A DNA stretch of 64,000 nucleotides from Alcaligenes ammonioxydans (lineage in GTDB: Bacteria > Pseudomonadota > Gammaproteobacteria > Burkholderiales > Burkholderiaceae_B), in the NCBI RefSeq assembly GCF_019343455.1, contig NZ_CP049362.1, positions 372,001-436,000 of the forward strand, given 5' to 3'. The stretch's first letter is position 1. Each line of letters starts with the position of its first letter. A program made the position numbers and the translations under genes. The notes under the pieces are model-generated. The model saw only the letters and a program-made list of their open reading frames with translations. It was not told the DNA's origin and did no database searches. Of the stretch, positions 25,809 to 34,389 are shown one piece after another.

Positions 25809-26543
25809 TCAGACCATGCCCAGCCAGCGCAAGATCAGGGGCACGAAGGGCACCAGTATGGCAGTCATGATTCCATTGAGGCTCAGGCCAATGGCGGAGA
25901 AGGCCCCGATTGTTTCATGGACCTGCAAGGCGCGAGCGGTGCCAATCGCGTGTGCCGTCACGCCCACGGCAAAGCCGCGGGCTTCGGGGCGGTCAATGCG
26001 CAGCAGGTTCAGCAGGGGGCGTGCCATGATGGTGCCGGCGATGCCGGTAATCGCGACAGCCACGGCTGCCAAGGAAGGCTGGCCATCAAACTGCTCTGCC
26101 AATGCCATGGCAATGGGCATGGTGGCCGACCGAGGGGCGACCGACATGATGGTTTCCATCGATCCACCCAAGGCCCAGGCAATCAGAACCGTACTGAAAA
26201 TAGCGGTGACTGAACCGATCAGCAGCGCAATCGTCAAGGGTTTCCAGATTTTGCGCAGCTGACGCAACTGGCTGTAGAGTGGCACGGCCAGGGCGACGGT
26301 CGCCGGGCCAATCAGAAAGTGAATGAATTTGGCGCCCTCGAAATAGACTGGGTAGGGCGTGCGGGTCAGCATAAGCAGAGCGACGATGACCAGTACGGAG
26401 ACCAGAATCGGCAGCAAAAAGGGGCTGCTCCCCGATTGACGATACATCCAGACCGAGCCCGCGTAGACCGAGCAGGTCAGGGTGAGCCACAGCAAGGGGG
26501 AGCTGGACAAAAAGACCCAGATTTGAAACAGTCCGTCGGTCAT
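25809..26543 (-). CDS. LrgB/CidB family membrane protein
   Basis: 244 residues with about 7 membrane segments; partner of the holin-like LrgA/CidA protein. GAKFIHFLIGPATVALAVPLY and APRSATMPIAMALAEQFDG are typical (the second as SATMPIAMALAEQ). Pairs of this type affect murein hydrolase activity or export small metabolites such as pyruvate. Overlaps the upstream lrgA-like gene by 4 bases. Confidence 0.88.
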   Translation of the reverse strand: MTDGLFQIWVFLSSSPLLWLTLTCSVYAGSVWMYRQSGSSPFLLPILVSVLVIVALLMLTRTPYPVYFEGAKFIHFLIGPATVALAVPLYSQLRQLRKIWKPLTIALLIGSVTAIFSTVLIAWALGGSMETIMSVAPRSATMPIAMALAEQFDGQPSLAAVAVAITGIAGTIMARPLLNLLRIDRPEARGFAVGVTAHAIGTARALQVHETIGAFSAIGLSLNGIMTAILVPFVPLILRWLGMV

Positions 26544-26893
26544 TTTTCTTCTTCCCGACGGTTTTTGAGCAAGCGGTTAAGCACCAGAGCCGTCACCACC
26601 ATCGTGATGACGGTGCCACCCAGGGTGGCAATCAGAAAGGGCTGCCATTCATCGGCCACCCGATCAAAATACAGCATCACGCCGGTGACGGCGGGAATGA
26701 ATAGCAGCATCAGGTTCTGCAGCATGACACTGGCCGTGCTCTCGAGGGCGGCCGGAACCCCGCCACGGATCAGCAAGGCGGCCGCCAGCAAAAGCATGCC
26801 CGCCAAGGGGCCGGGCAGCGGTAAAGACAGAGTCTGCACCAGGACTTCGCCGAGTAACTGAAAGGCGAACAGGGCAGTAATCGCGTAGATCAT
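26540..26893 (-). CDS. LrgA/CidA family holin-like membrane protein
   Basis: 117 residues with four hydrophobic helices. ALFAFQLLGEVLVQTLSLPLPG and PGPLAGMLLLAAALL are the family signature (PGPLAGMLLL), and LLFIPAVTGVMLYFD follows. Start ATG 26893 was chosen because it opens directly into the first helix; the frame extends to 26980 without support. Forms an operon with the LrgB-like gene (ATGA overlap). Confidence 0.87.
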   Translation of the reverse strand: MIYAITALFAFQLLGEVLVQTLSLPLPGPLAGMLLLAAALLIRGGVPAALESTASVMLQNLMLLFIPAVTGVMLYFDRVADEWQPFLIATLGGTVITMVVTALVLNRLLKNRREEEK

Positions 26894-27038
26894 GACAATA
26901 TCCGTAAAGCACGAAAACGCCAGGCGGCAAGCCTGGCGCAGGTAACAAGGTCTGGCTGAGGGTGCTAGTGTGCCATACAAGCCAGTCAGGCAGTAGACGT
27001 GCTGCTTATATGGAATTGGCTATGGCAAGTTCGTCGTA

Positions 27039-27533
27039 TCAATGCTTGGCGGCAGGGGGTTTGGCGCCTGTCCAGGCCTGGACTTCGATTTCAACATCCA
27101 CCCCGCCTGCCAGTTTGGCTTGTACCAGAGAACGGGCCGGGAAGTTGCTGCCCAGGCGTTCCTTATAGACTTTGTTGAACTGGTCGTACAAGGCAATATC
27201 GGACAGATAGACGGTGGCTTTGACCAGCTGGTTCAGGTCGGCGCCGGCCAGGGCCAAGGCCTCCTCAATCCGGTCCAAGGTGGCATTGGTTTGATCCTCA
27301 ATGCTGCCCCGCACGATCTCGCCTTTCTCGTTCAGCGGAATTTGCCCGGACAGAAACAGAAAATCACCGGCCTGCACGGCGCGGGAAAAGGGCATGTCCG
27401 CATCCGCCAGAAAGCGTTTGATTGCCGTCGGTTCTGTGCTCTTGCCTGTGCTTGCGGCATAAGCGGTGCTGATGCCCAGTCCTGCGACCGAGCAAACCAG
27501 CAAAGTGTGACGGGCCAAAGCAAATAAACGCAT
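27039..27533 (-). CDS. RidA family protein with a signal peptide
   Basis: RidA/YjgF/UK114 proteins hydrolyse reactive enamine/imine intermediates. 164 residues: about 28 form a Sec-type signal (MRLFALARHTLLVCSVAGLG, cleavage after AYA), then the RidA fold with GDFLFLSGQIPLNEKGE, VKATVYLSDIALYDQFNKVY and FPARSLVQAKLAGGVDVEIE. The Arg of PARS and the Glu of EIE, key substrate residues in RidA, are kept. Start ATG 27533 has AAGGAG 7 bases upstream. A periplasmic location is unusual for this family. Confidence 0.85.
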   Translation of the reverse strand: MRLFALARHTLLVCSVAGLGISTAYAASTGKSTEPTAIKRFLADADMPFSRAVQAGDFLFLSGQIPLNEKGEIVRGSIEDQTNATLDRIEEALALAGADLNQLVKATVYLSDIALYDQFNKVYKERLGSNFPARSLVQAKLAGGVDVEIEVQAWTGAKPPAAKH

Positions 27534-27626
27534 CAGAATTCTCCTTGGACAAGGGGGAATCCAGTGTGCCACAGTCGAGGCCGGGCAGCGTTAATTAATG
27601 TGACGGCCCGTCGGCCTCAAGGTTGC

Positions 27627-28004
27627 TTAAGCGCGATCGCCCAACCAGGCCTGGACTTCGATTTCCACGTCCACATTCTTGGCCAGCTTGGCTTCAACCA
27701 GCGAGCGGGTGGGCAAGGTGTCGCCAAAACGTTCGGCATAGACCTTGTTGAAGTCAGCAAACAGGGCCATATCGGACAGCCAGACTGTGGCTTTGACCAC
27801 GTCGGCTAAGGTGGCGTTGGCCAGTGCCAGGCCTTCGATCAGGCGATCAAAGACGGCGTGGGTCTGGTCCTGGATGGAGCCACGTACCACTTCGCCCTGG
27901 GCGTCGTAAGGGATCTGACCGGACAGGAACAGAAAACCGCCAGCGATGGTCGCACGCGAAAAAGGCAGTGGCAGTGGGCTGGCAATACGGCGGATACCGG
28001 ACAT
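27627..28004 (-). CDS. RidA family protein (cytosolic)
   Basis: 125 residues, no signal peptide: GGFLFLSGQIPYDAQGEVVRG, VKATVWLSDMALFADFNKVYAE and PTRSLVEAKLAKNVDVEIEVQAW (shown in part by SLVEAKLAKNVDVEIE). Catalytic Arg and Glu are kept. It is a close paralogue of the gene 93 bases downstream, from which it differs mainly by lacking the leader. Likely a tandem duplication with later relocation of one product. Divergent from the Ap4A phosphorylase-like gene. Confidence 0.9.
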   Translation of the reverse strand: MSGIRRIASPLPLPFSRATIAGGFLFLSGQIPYDAQGEVVRGSIQDQTHAVFDRLIEGLALANATLADVVKATVWLSDMALFADFNKVYAERFGDTLPTRSLVEAKLAKNVDVEIEVQAWLGDRA

Positions 28005-28121
28005 GGAGTACTCCTGATAGGGATGGTGGAAAAGTCGGTCAAGGCAGCAATGCGTGTTTGTTCACGTCTCTTGCCTACAATAAGGCGTCACTATACAACT
28101 TCAAATGAGGAGCGAGACGAC

Positions 28122-29003
28122 GTGAGCAAGGAAATTTTGCAACGCCTGGACCAACTCAGCCAGGCTGCGCTGGCCAGCGGGGATTTGTTGCCTGTGCAAG
28201 CTCAAGAAGAGCTGATGCACGATCAGGGGCTGACGTTTTTTGTGCGTTGGGTGTCCACTCTGGCGGCCAAGGATGCAGCCAGCGTCTCGATCCCGGGCGG
28301 GCCGCGCGACCCCAATTTCAATCCTTTCCTGCCCCCAGCACCGGCATTGACCGTAGCCGATGCCAGCCCCACCCACAATATAGTGCTGAACAAGTTCGCG
28401 GTCTGTGATTTGCATCTGGTGCTGGCTGACAAGGTGTTTAGCGAGCAGCTGAGTCCTTTGCGCGACATTGATTTTCAGGTTCTGGCGAATTTTTTGGCCC
28501 TGCAGGGCGGGCTGGGGTTTTACAACGGCGGCGGACCGGCCGGAGCCAGTCAGCGGCATAAACATACACAATGGGTCCCCCCGGCAGAGAGCAACGGCTC
28601 TTTGGCTTTGTATCTGGATGAGCTTCCTGCTCAGGCCCCGGTTGGCAGCGTGCATCGGCACCCGGCATTGGCCTTTGAACACCGCTTTGTGCGCCTGCTG
28701 GAGACGCAGGACCCGACCACTTTGAGCAGCAGCTTGTTGAGCGCTTACCAGCTTGCGTGCAAGGAATTGGGTCTGGTCATGGACGAACAGGGTTTGTTGC
28801 CGCCCCATAATATGCTGGCCGGTCAGGGCTGGCTGCTGGTGGTGCCGCGTAGCGTGGAGCTGGTGGATGGCATCTCGGTCAATGCCCTGTCGTATGCAGG
28901 CTGCATTTATGTCCGCACTCCCGAGCAAATCGAGCGAGTGCGGCAGATAGGCCCTTTAGCTGTTCTGGCTCAGGCTGCCTACACCAGCACGCGTCAGGCT
29001 TGA
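28122..29003 (+). CDS. Ap4A phosphorylase (ATP adenylyltransferase) family protein
   Basis: Expected to split diadenosine tetraphosphate with phosphate into ATP and ADP, or the reverse. 293 residues. The HIT-superfamily active site is RHKHTQWVP near 150, preceded by HNIVLNKFAVCDLHLVL and LALQGGLGFYNGGGPAG. The C-terminal domain has PPHNMLAGQGWLLVVPRS and the NALSYAGCIYVRTPEQ end seen in these enzymes. GTG start with AGGAG 9 bases upstream; a longer frame to 27858 runs back over the RidA promoter and is rejected. Followed by a strong terminator. Confidence 0.85.
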   Translation: MSKEILQRLDQLSQAALASGDLLPVQAQEELMHDQGLTFFVRWVSTLAAKDAASVSIPGGPRDPNFNPFLPPAPALTVADASPTHNIVLNKFAVCDLHLVLADKVFSEQLSPLRDIDFQVLANFLALQGGLGFYNGGGPAGASQRHKHTQWVPPAESNGSLALYLDELPAQAPVGSVHRHPALAFEHRFVRLLETQDPTTLSSSLLSAYQLACKELGLVMDEQGLLPPHNMLAGQGWLLVVPRSVELVDGISVNALSYAGCIYVRTPEQIERVRQIGPLAVLAQAAYTSTRQA

Positions 29004-29030
29004 GTTCCCTGGTCGCTGAGCAGGATGAGC

Positions 29031-29053
29031 CCCGCTGCGGCGGGGTTTTTTTC
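29031..29053 (+). terminator. terminator of the Ap4A phosphorylase-like gene
   Basis: Stem CCCCGC / GCGGGG with a TGCG loop and seven Ts. Confidence 0.85.
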
Positions 29054-29328
29054 TGCTCTGTTGTCACATTTTGAATCTCTATTTATTGTTAAGAAACATA
29101 AGGCAAATTCGGGGGAGTTAATACAAATTGAATTTCGCTTTATTTCATTCTGGTGAGCAATTAAGTAATGTAAATAGATAATTATTGAAATAATGTAACT
29201 TTGTTTGTAAAAAATAAGGGGAATAAGACGTTTCGAAAAAATGAAGCATTCATGTATAAGCCTAATAACTATTAAAACCGTCACTGGTTTGAACAATGCA
29301 GGCTTGATTGACCAAAGGTGAATGGCTT
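29054..29328. other. AT-rich upstream region of the REC-AraC gene
   Basis: About 275 bases of markedly lower GC than the rest of the window, with poly-A/T tracts and several TATAAT-like words. No gene is supported. It probably holds the promoter of the next gene and could bind an H-NS-like silencer. Confidence 0.55.
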
Positions 29329-30108
29329 ATGCATGTTTCGTCGGATGCTCATATTCTTTTCATTGCTCCCGAACCTTTCGGTGCAACAGATCTGTTGGTG
29401 TTATTGCGCACCAGTTTTGGCCGCGTCAGCTTTGCGCTTGATGCGCAGCAAGGCTTGGCGCGCTGTCTGTCATTGCGGCCCGACTTTGTGCTGAGTGATT
29501 ACCATCTGCCTCGTTTGAGAGGGGATGTCTTTATGCGATTGCTGCGCGCCAACCCGCAAACAGCCGCCATACCGGTTGTGTTCTTGTCGGCCCGTTCCTG
29601 TGCCGACAGTCAGTTAATGGCCTTGCGTAGCGGGGCGCGCGATTTCATCGATTACCGAACGAACGTGCAACTGGTGCTGGAACGTATTCGTCTGCATCTG
29701 AGTCTGAGAGAAGTACAACAAGAGAAGGCGAGCAGGGAATATTGGCGCTTGTTGGAACGTGGCAAGGAGTCGTCCCCACGCACTCCCTTGGTAGAGGCAG
29801 TGCAGCAGCATGTACGCGACAATCTATCGGAGCCGCTCAGTGCCGAGAATCTGGCGGCCTTGTTTGGCACAAGTGCCCGGCGTCTGAATGCACTTTTCAA
29901 AACAGCCTGTGGCGTGACGGTGCACGATTACGTGCGCTCCACCCGGATGGGCTATGCCATGCACCTGTTAACGCATACCGACATGGCCATCATCAATGTG
30001 GCTGTGGAGTCTGGCTATGTGAATCCGGCCAATTTTGCCACTGCGTTCAGACAATATAGCGGCCTGTCTCCTTCGGTTTATAGACAGTGCAATAGATCTA
30101 ATATTTAA
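29329..30108 (+). CDS. response regulator with receiver and AraC-type DNA-binding domain
   Basis: 259 residues. The N-terminal receiver (about 8-120) has the phosphoacceptor Asp in PDFVLSDYHLPRLRGD, the PVVFLSARS Thr/Ser strand and a Lys-position region that reads GARDFIDYRT, so the usual KP pair is not evident. The C-terminal AraC domain shows two helix-turn-helix units (PLSAENLAALFGTSARRLNALF and INVAVESGYVNPANFATAF, the latter GYVNPANFATAFRQYSGLSP in part). ATG 29329 has AAAGGTG 8 bases upstream; an earlier TTG is less likely. No sensor kinase lies nearby. The promoter region is AT-rich. Confidence 0.85.
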   Translation: MHVSSDAHILFIAPEPFGATDLLVLLRTSFGRVSFALDAQQGLARCLSLRPDFVLSDYHLPRLRGDVFMRLLRANPQTAAIPVVFLSARSCADSQLMALRSGARDFIDYRTNVQLVLERIRLHLSLREVQQEKASREYWRLLERGKESSPRTPLVEAVQQHVRDNLSEPLSAENLAALFGTSARRLNALFKTACGVTVHDYVRSTRMGYAMHLLTHTDMAIINVAVESGYVNPANFATAFRQYSGLSPSVYRQCNRSNI

Positions 30109-30674
30109 ATCGACTTTGAAATAGACAAAATTAATAAATTTCTATGTTGTGCAATGATTCAAATGGGTTTAGTGGAAATTCAAAAGTAATTATTAAAAAG
30201 CAGTAAGAGAATAAACACAGCCGGTTGGGTTAGGGGTTCGGTAAGATTTTTCTGAGTATCCAGATTCAATCAATCGCCATAACGGTGTGAGGGGCGGTTT
30301 TGCGCCGTGAAACCGGCATGCATCAGCGCGTACGGGGGCTGCTTCTTGAACTTTGGCAGCAATATGGTGCTGACACACATTGGTCAGCGTGTTGCGGTGG
30401 CGATGAGTACCGAACTTAATGTGGAGCCTGTCACAGCAAGTGGCGCGATCAAGGGGACGTCGAGAAAGTTCTCTGCTCAGTTAAACGGCGGCTCTGAACT
30501 TATCCAGGGCTGTTTGCAGGCAAATTCTGCCACTATCACGAATGCCGTGGCGGCTGGCTGTGTTAGTGCCGGGAATACTTGATCTTGCGGTCCCTGACGC
30601 GGCTGCGGCACAGCGCTTTCTAAGCCAGGTTCAAGGGTAAAAAAAACATAAAGAGCCTGAAGAGGCCAGCAAGG
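30109..30674. other. intergenic region between two orphan regulators
   Basis: 566 bases. The first 190 are AT-rich; the remainder has normal GC. A 91-codon open frame at 30307-30582 lacks a ribosome site and any recognisable feature. Otherwise I see nothing coding. Confidence 0.55.
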
Positions 30675-31481
30675 ATGGGGACGGTGACGGTGGAGCAGAT
30701 ATTTCTGTTGTATGACGAGCTGACGGGCCTGCAGCATATCGCACGGGAGGCGGAGCAGTGGGGCGTACGGGTTCAGATAGTTGGAACGATAGGGCAGTGC
30801 TTGTCATTGGCATCGGCAGCAGGTGTGCAGGCGGCCTTTGCCTTGTCGTGTCAGGCAGACAAGGTTTTTCTGCATATCAATCGTCTGCGCGTGGTCTTTC
30901 CTGCAGCGGGCATTATTGTCGTGCGAAGAGACAAGATGGCCGGTATGGAGCGGGGGCATCTGATGCTGGCAGGGGCCGATGCCTGCTTTGATCGTGAGGC
31001 CCTGCCGGTCGAGGTGGTGGCCTGCGTTCAAGCCTTGCGTCGACGCGGCTATGCCTTGCGGCAAAGCGTGGCACTGGCTGAACCCAATTGCTCCAAGCAG
31101 GTGCCGACCATCCCACAAACGGAGCCCGAAGCCGACGCCTCTTTATGGGAGTTGATGGAAGACGGGTGGACCATGCTTACCCCGCGCGGACAGGCCGTAT
31201 TGTTAACGCGAGGTGAGCGCCGTATTGTCCTGGTTTTGTTCGCCCTCAGTCCGCAAACCGTAGCACGTGATCGCCTGTTTCCGATGGAGGAAAAGGGTGG
31301 GGCACAGGTGCGTTCTGTGGATGTTGTCATCAGCCGTTTGAAACGCAAATTGTGGGCTCTCGGCGAGGAGCTGCCGATTCGCTCCGTGCGTGGTCAAGGC
31401 TACGCGTTTGTGGGCAGCGTCCCGGCAGTCTGTCAGGAGCTGGCGCGTGAAAGCCTCCGTAAAGACGGGGTTTACGACTGA
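30675..31481 (+). CDS. atypical OmpR-type regulator with degenerate receiver
   Basis: 268 residues. The C-terminal half (about 160-250) is a winged-helix Trans_reg_C domain: LTRGERRIVLVLFALSPQ, SVDVVISRLKRKLWALG and PIRSVRGQGYAFVG are hallmark pieces. The N-terminal 120 residues have receiver-like alternation (IFLLYDELTGLQHIAREAE, VVACVQALRRRGY) but no Asp in the phosphorylation position, so the protein probably works without phosphorylation. No kinase partner is present. Upstream lies another unusual regulator. The start at 30675 has GGAtgGGG-like purines before it. Targets are unknown. Confidence 0.8.
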   Translation: MGTVTVEQIFLLYDELTGLQHIAREAEQWGVRVQIVGTIGQCLSLASAAGVQAAFALSCQADKVFLHINRLRVVFPAAGIIVVRRDKMAGMERGHLMLAGADACFDREALPVEVVACVQALRRRGYALRQSVALAEPNCSKQVPTIPQTEPEADASLWELMEDGWTMLTPRGQAVLLTRGERRIVLVLFALSPQTVARDRLFPMEEKGGAQVRSVDVVISRLKRKLWALGEELPIRSVRGQGYAFVGSVPAVCQELARESLRKDGVYD

Positions 31482-32007
31482 CGGGGACAGGACGGAGAGG
31501 GGCTTTTTCGATGCTGAAACGGCATGATATAGACCCTAAAATTTTAAATATGTATAATTAGTCGCTCTGGTTCATGGAACCAGCTTCTCGAACTGACCGC
31601 TCAGGTGCGACAAAATCGCATAAAAATAGCGGTCTGTTCTTCAACAGGTTGTTGCACAACAACCCGGCTTTTTAGTCCGAAACACCTTGCCCGACCTTCT
31701 GGTCGCGGAACAACCAGCCGACTGTCCTGGCGGACATCGGCCTGCAACAGAGCGGCTTGTCTCTGGCCATATTGTTTTTTGTCCGGCCCGCAGACTTGCC
31801 GTAATGTGAGGCACTTTGCGTTGTGTCTTGCTTTTTCTCGCTTCGGCTTGTGCCGAGGGCGGGAGCGTGTGTGCGCGCGTTCGGTTTGGGTGCTTCGGTT
31901 CAGGTCCTGGGATCTGTGCCGCCCAGCGCGTTATGGCGGAATCGGCACGCATGCGAGCGGGGAAGGCTTGGCCAGACTTCCCGCCGCAGAAGAGAAAGGG
32001 AAAAGAC
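31482..32007. other. long leader region upstream of the sodium:solute symporter
   Basis: 526 bases without a supported gene. It holds a TATAAT at 31553-31558 and a palindrome CTGGTTC-ATG-GAACCAG at 31567-31583 around the predicted start, then a roughly 420-base untranslated leader. Open frames reading into the transporter (from 31816) are rejected for lack of a ribosome site. Confidence 0.5.
31530..31583 (+). promoter_or_regulatory. promoter with palindromic operator, symporter operon
   Basis: Weak TAGACC -35 (31530-31535), TATAAT -10 (31553-31558) and a perfect 7-bp inverted repeat CTGGTTC / GAACCAG at 31567-31583 covering positions about +3 to +19. The placement suits a repressor. Confidence 0.45.
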
Positions 32008-33711
32008 ATGCAAGAGGCGGAGTTTTTTACACTTTCAAGCACCACGGCAATCTTGCTGCTGCTTGGTTTTTATGGCGCGACATTCTTGATGTCGCTCATG
32101 ATTGGTCAGAAGAAAGAAAATGTGGACGGATACATGGTATCCAATAGTGCAGTGGGCTTTGGCCTAGCGGCGGCCAGCATGATTGCCACCTGGGTATGGG
32201 CCGCGTCGTTTTATGCCAGTGCGACCTCAGGCTACAAGTATGGCTTGTCCGGGCCTTTGCATTACGGGCTGTGGGGCGCCTTGATGATTCTGTTCATCTA
32301 TCCCTTTGGGAGGCGGTTTCGCCAGTTGGCGCCGCAGGCGCATACCTTGGCCGAGGTGCTGCACGCGCGGCACGGCTCGTCCAGTCAGATGATTATGGCG
32401 ATTTCCAACGTGGTGGGAAGTGGCATCAGCCTGATGGTGAACTTCACGGCCGCTGGTGCGTTGGTCTCGATCCTTAGCCCTCTGACATTCATTCAAGGTG
32501 TGCTGATCGCCGGGTTAGGTGTGTTGTCCTACACCTTGTGGTCGGGATTTCGCGCCTCGGTCATGACCGATTTTGCGCAACTGGTGGCCATGATCCTGTC
32601 GGCTGTCGTTATTATTCCGCTGATTTTTTTCAATGCTGGTGGTCCAGAGATGGTTCAGGCCAACTGGTGGCGCCTGGACTCCGAACAAGCGAATTTCTAT
32701 TCGACCAAAGCGATTTTGGAGCAAGGGGCTCCCTACTTTGTCGCGGTACTGGCCTATGCGATTGGCAACCAGACCATCGCGCAGCGCCTGTTTGCCGTGC
32801 GTGAAGATCTGATCAAGCCTACCTTTCTGACCGCCACCATTGGCTATGGCGCGGTGGTGATTGGTCTGGGCATGTTGGGACTGCTGGCCCTGTTCACCGG
32901 TCTACAGCCTGTAGACGGCAATATGAACAACATCATTCCACAGATGGCATCCACGTATTTGCCACCCTTTGGCATTGCCCTGTTTTTTATTCTGGTTATC
33001 GGCTCCCTGTCCTCCACCGCGGACTCGGACCTGGCGGCCCTGTCGGCCATCATGATGACGGATATCTATGCCAAGAACATTGCTCGCGGTCGACCCAACC
33101 CCACTCGCATGTTGTGGTGGGGCCGTATCACCATGGTGGTCGCCACGATGGTGGGGGTGATCTTTGCCAGCTTGCGTCTGGATATTCTGGTCATGCTGGT
33201 GTTTGTGGGCGCACTGTGGGGGGCAATCGTCTTTCCGGTCATCGTCAGTTTCTACTGGGACCGAGTCACCAACAAGGCGTTTAGCTGGTCGGTCCTGTGT
33301 GCCGTGGTGCTGTTTACGATTGTGCGCTTTGAGCTGATCCCCATTGAGGGTGTGGTAGCCGTGTTCTACGAAATAAGCGCTTCGATTGGGGGAGGCGTGG
33401 TGGCCGGTCTGATGGCGTTCGCTTTTTTCAACAGCCGTATTGCGATTGCGGTGGGGGTGATTGCGACCGCGGTTCTCTTGCCCAACTTTATCGGTTTCTT
33501 GCGTGAGTACATCGTGCTGCTGGGTTCCTTGACCGCTTACGGAGTCAGCGCGGTGGTGTGTGTGGCATTGAGTCTGCGCAGCCAGGAGCGTTTTGATTTT
33601 TCCGTGCTGGCCGAGCGTGTGCAGTCGTTTCACTATGACGACACTCCCGCGCCGGGAAAGCAGAAAACGCGGCAGTCACAACAAGGCGAACCCGCCTCGG
33701 CCCGCGCCTGA
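32008..33711 (+). CDS. sodium:solute symporter family (SSS) transporter
   Basis: 567-residue inner-membrane secondary transporter with about 13 helices. SSS features include ATWVWAASFYASATSGYKYGL near the N-terminus (WVWAASFYASATSGYKYG), SGFRASVMTDFAQLVAMI, GNQTIAQRLFAVR and the conserved SLSSTADSDLAALSAIMMTDIY helix (see SSTADSDLAALSAI). The substrate could be urea, a purine, an organic acid or an amino acid. Start ATG 32008 has AAAGGG 8 bases upstream. The hydrophilic C-terminus ends at a gene for a 40-residue membrane peptide, which looks like a dedicated small subunit. Confidence 0.87.
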   Translation: MQEAEFFTLSSTTAILLLLGFYGATFLMSLMIGQKKENVDGYMVSNSAVGFGLAAASMIATWVWAASFYASATSGYKYGLSGPLHYGLWGALMILFIYPFGRRFRQLAPQAHTLAEVLHARHGSSSQMIMAISNVVGSGISLMVNFTAAGALVSILSPLTFIQGVLIAGLGVLSYTLWSGFRASVMTDFAQLVAMILSAVVIIPLIFFNAGGPEMVQANWWRLDSEQANFYSTKAILEQGAPYFVAVLAYAIGNQTIAQRLFAVREDLIKPTFLTATIGYGAVVIGLGMLGLLALFTGLQPVDGNMNNIIPQMASTYLPPFGIALFFILVIGSLSSTADSDLAALSAIMMTDIYAKNIARGRPNPTRMLWWGRITMVVATMVGVIFASLRLDILVMLVFVGALWGAIVFPVIVSFYWDRVTNKAFSWSVLCAVVLFTIVRFELIPIEGVVAVFYEISASIGGGVVAGLMAFAFFNSRIAIAVGVIATAVLLPNFIGFLREYIVLLGSLTAYGVSAVVCVALSLRSQERFDFSVLAERVQSFHYDDTPAPGKQKTRQSQQGEPASARA

Positions 33712-33745
33712 GGGCAGGTTTAAACGACGTAGAAAGGAGAACACG

Positions 33746-33868
33746 ATGCTGATGACAATTTACTTTTTGGTCTGGCCTGTGATGTCGGCCATCATTCTGG
33801 TCTTGCTGTTGGGTAATCTGATTCGTGATTGGCGCATGGCCCGCAAGACGGGTCAGTCCATGGTCTAA
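33746..33868 (+). CDS. putative transporter small subunit (40-aa membrane peptide)
   Basis: One hydrophobic helix (IYFLVWPVMSAIILVLLLGN) followed by a basic tail (RDWRMARKTG). Excellent AAAGGAGA 7 bases before the ATG, 34 bases after the symporter stop, then a strong terminator: clearly the last gene of the operon. Small single-helix partners are known next to several sodium-coupled transporters. Confidence 0.75.
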   Translation: MLMTIYFLVWPVMSAIILVLLLGNLIRDWRMARKTGQSMV

Positions 33869-33878
33869 AAGCAGCAAC

Positions 33879-33910
33879 CCCGTCCTCAGTTGCAGGACGG
33901 GATTTTTTTT
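33879..33910 (+). terminator. terminator of the symporter operon
   Basis: Stem CCCGTCCT / AGGACGGG, 7-base loop, then A and eight Ts. Confidence 0.88.
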
Positions 33911-34389
33911 GAGGGGGGCCGGGGCAAGGCCGGAGGACAGACCAGAGTGCAGACTCCGGACGCTGTTCATGTACACCCTCGACGACGGATTGCCGGCGTG
34001 CCCCGCCGCCCGCCGCTGCGTTGTAGGCCGGTTCTGGCAATGCATCCCCGGATGGCTGATACCTTGCTCCGCTTTGTCCGTCTGACGCAGAGGGGCTGCT
34101 CGCCGGGCCTGCAAAAGCTAAAGCCGATATTCCTGTCACTTGGCATCTGTCGATGATGAATAAGGCCATGGATCTGGGTTTTGTGAAGCGTAAGCATCAA
34201 TAGGCGGTGCCAGTCTCAGATGCGGACTTGCTCATCGAGTGGTATCCGTCTGCGCACAGTGTGCCAAGGCGCTGGCCCTATAGGCTGGGTTTGGCTGTCG
34301 TGTGCCGATAAAGAATAAAGATGTTTACTTTTTTTGATGCTTTCTGCTGATGGTCGGAAATAATCAATAGACTAAATTTTGATTATTCA
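33911..34389. other. intergenic region, no supported gene
   Basis: About 480 bases between the symporter terminator and the convergent AlaX gene. The right 80 bases are AT-rich. A frame ending at 34203 (KADIPVTWHLSMMNKAMDL) has no start or family match and may be a decayed gene remnant or chance. Confidence 0.45.

Noticed and set aside
30307..30582. 91-codon open frame between the two orphan regulators
   Set aside because: No ribosome binding site, no recognisable domain and ordinary random composition.
31816..32007. N-terminal extension of the symporter
   Set aside because: No ribosome site; the extension is Arg/Cys-rich and unlike transporter N-termini. ATG 32008 has AAAGGG.
34097..34203. 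Short frame resembling the end of a gene (KADIPVTWHLSMMNKAMDL)
   Set aside because: Cannot be tied to a family or to an upstream start; chance or decayed remnant.
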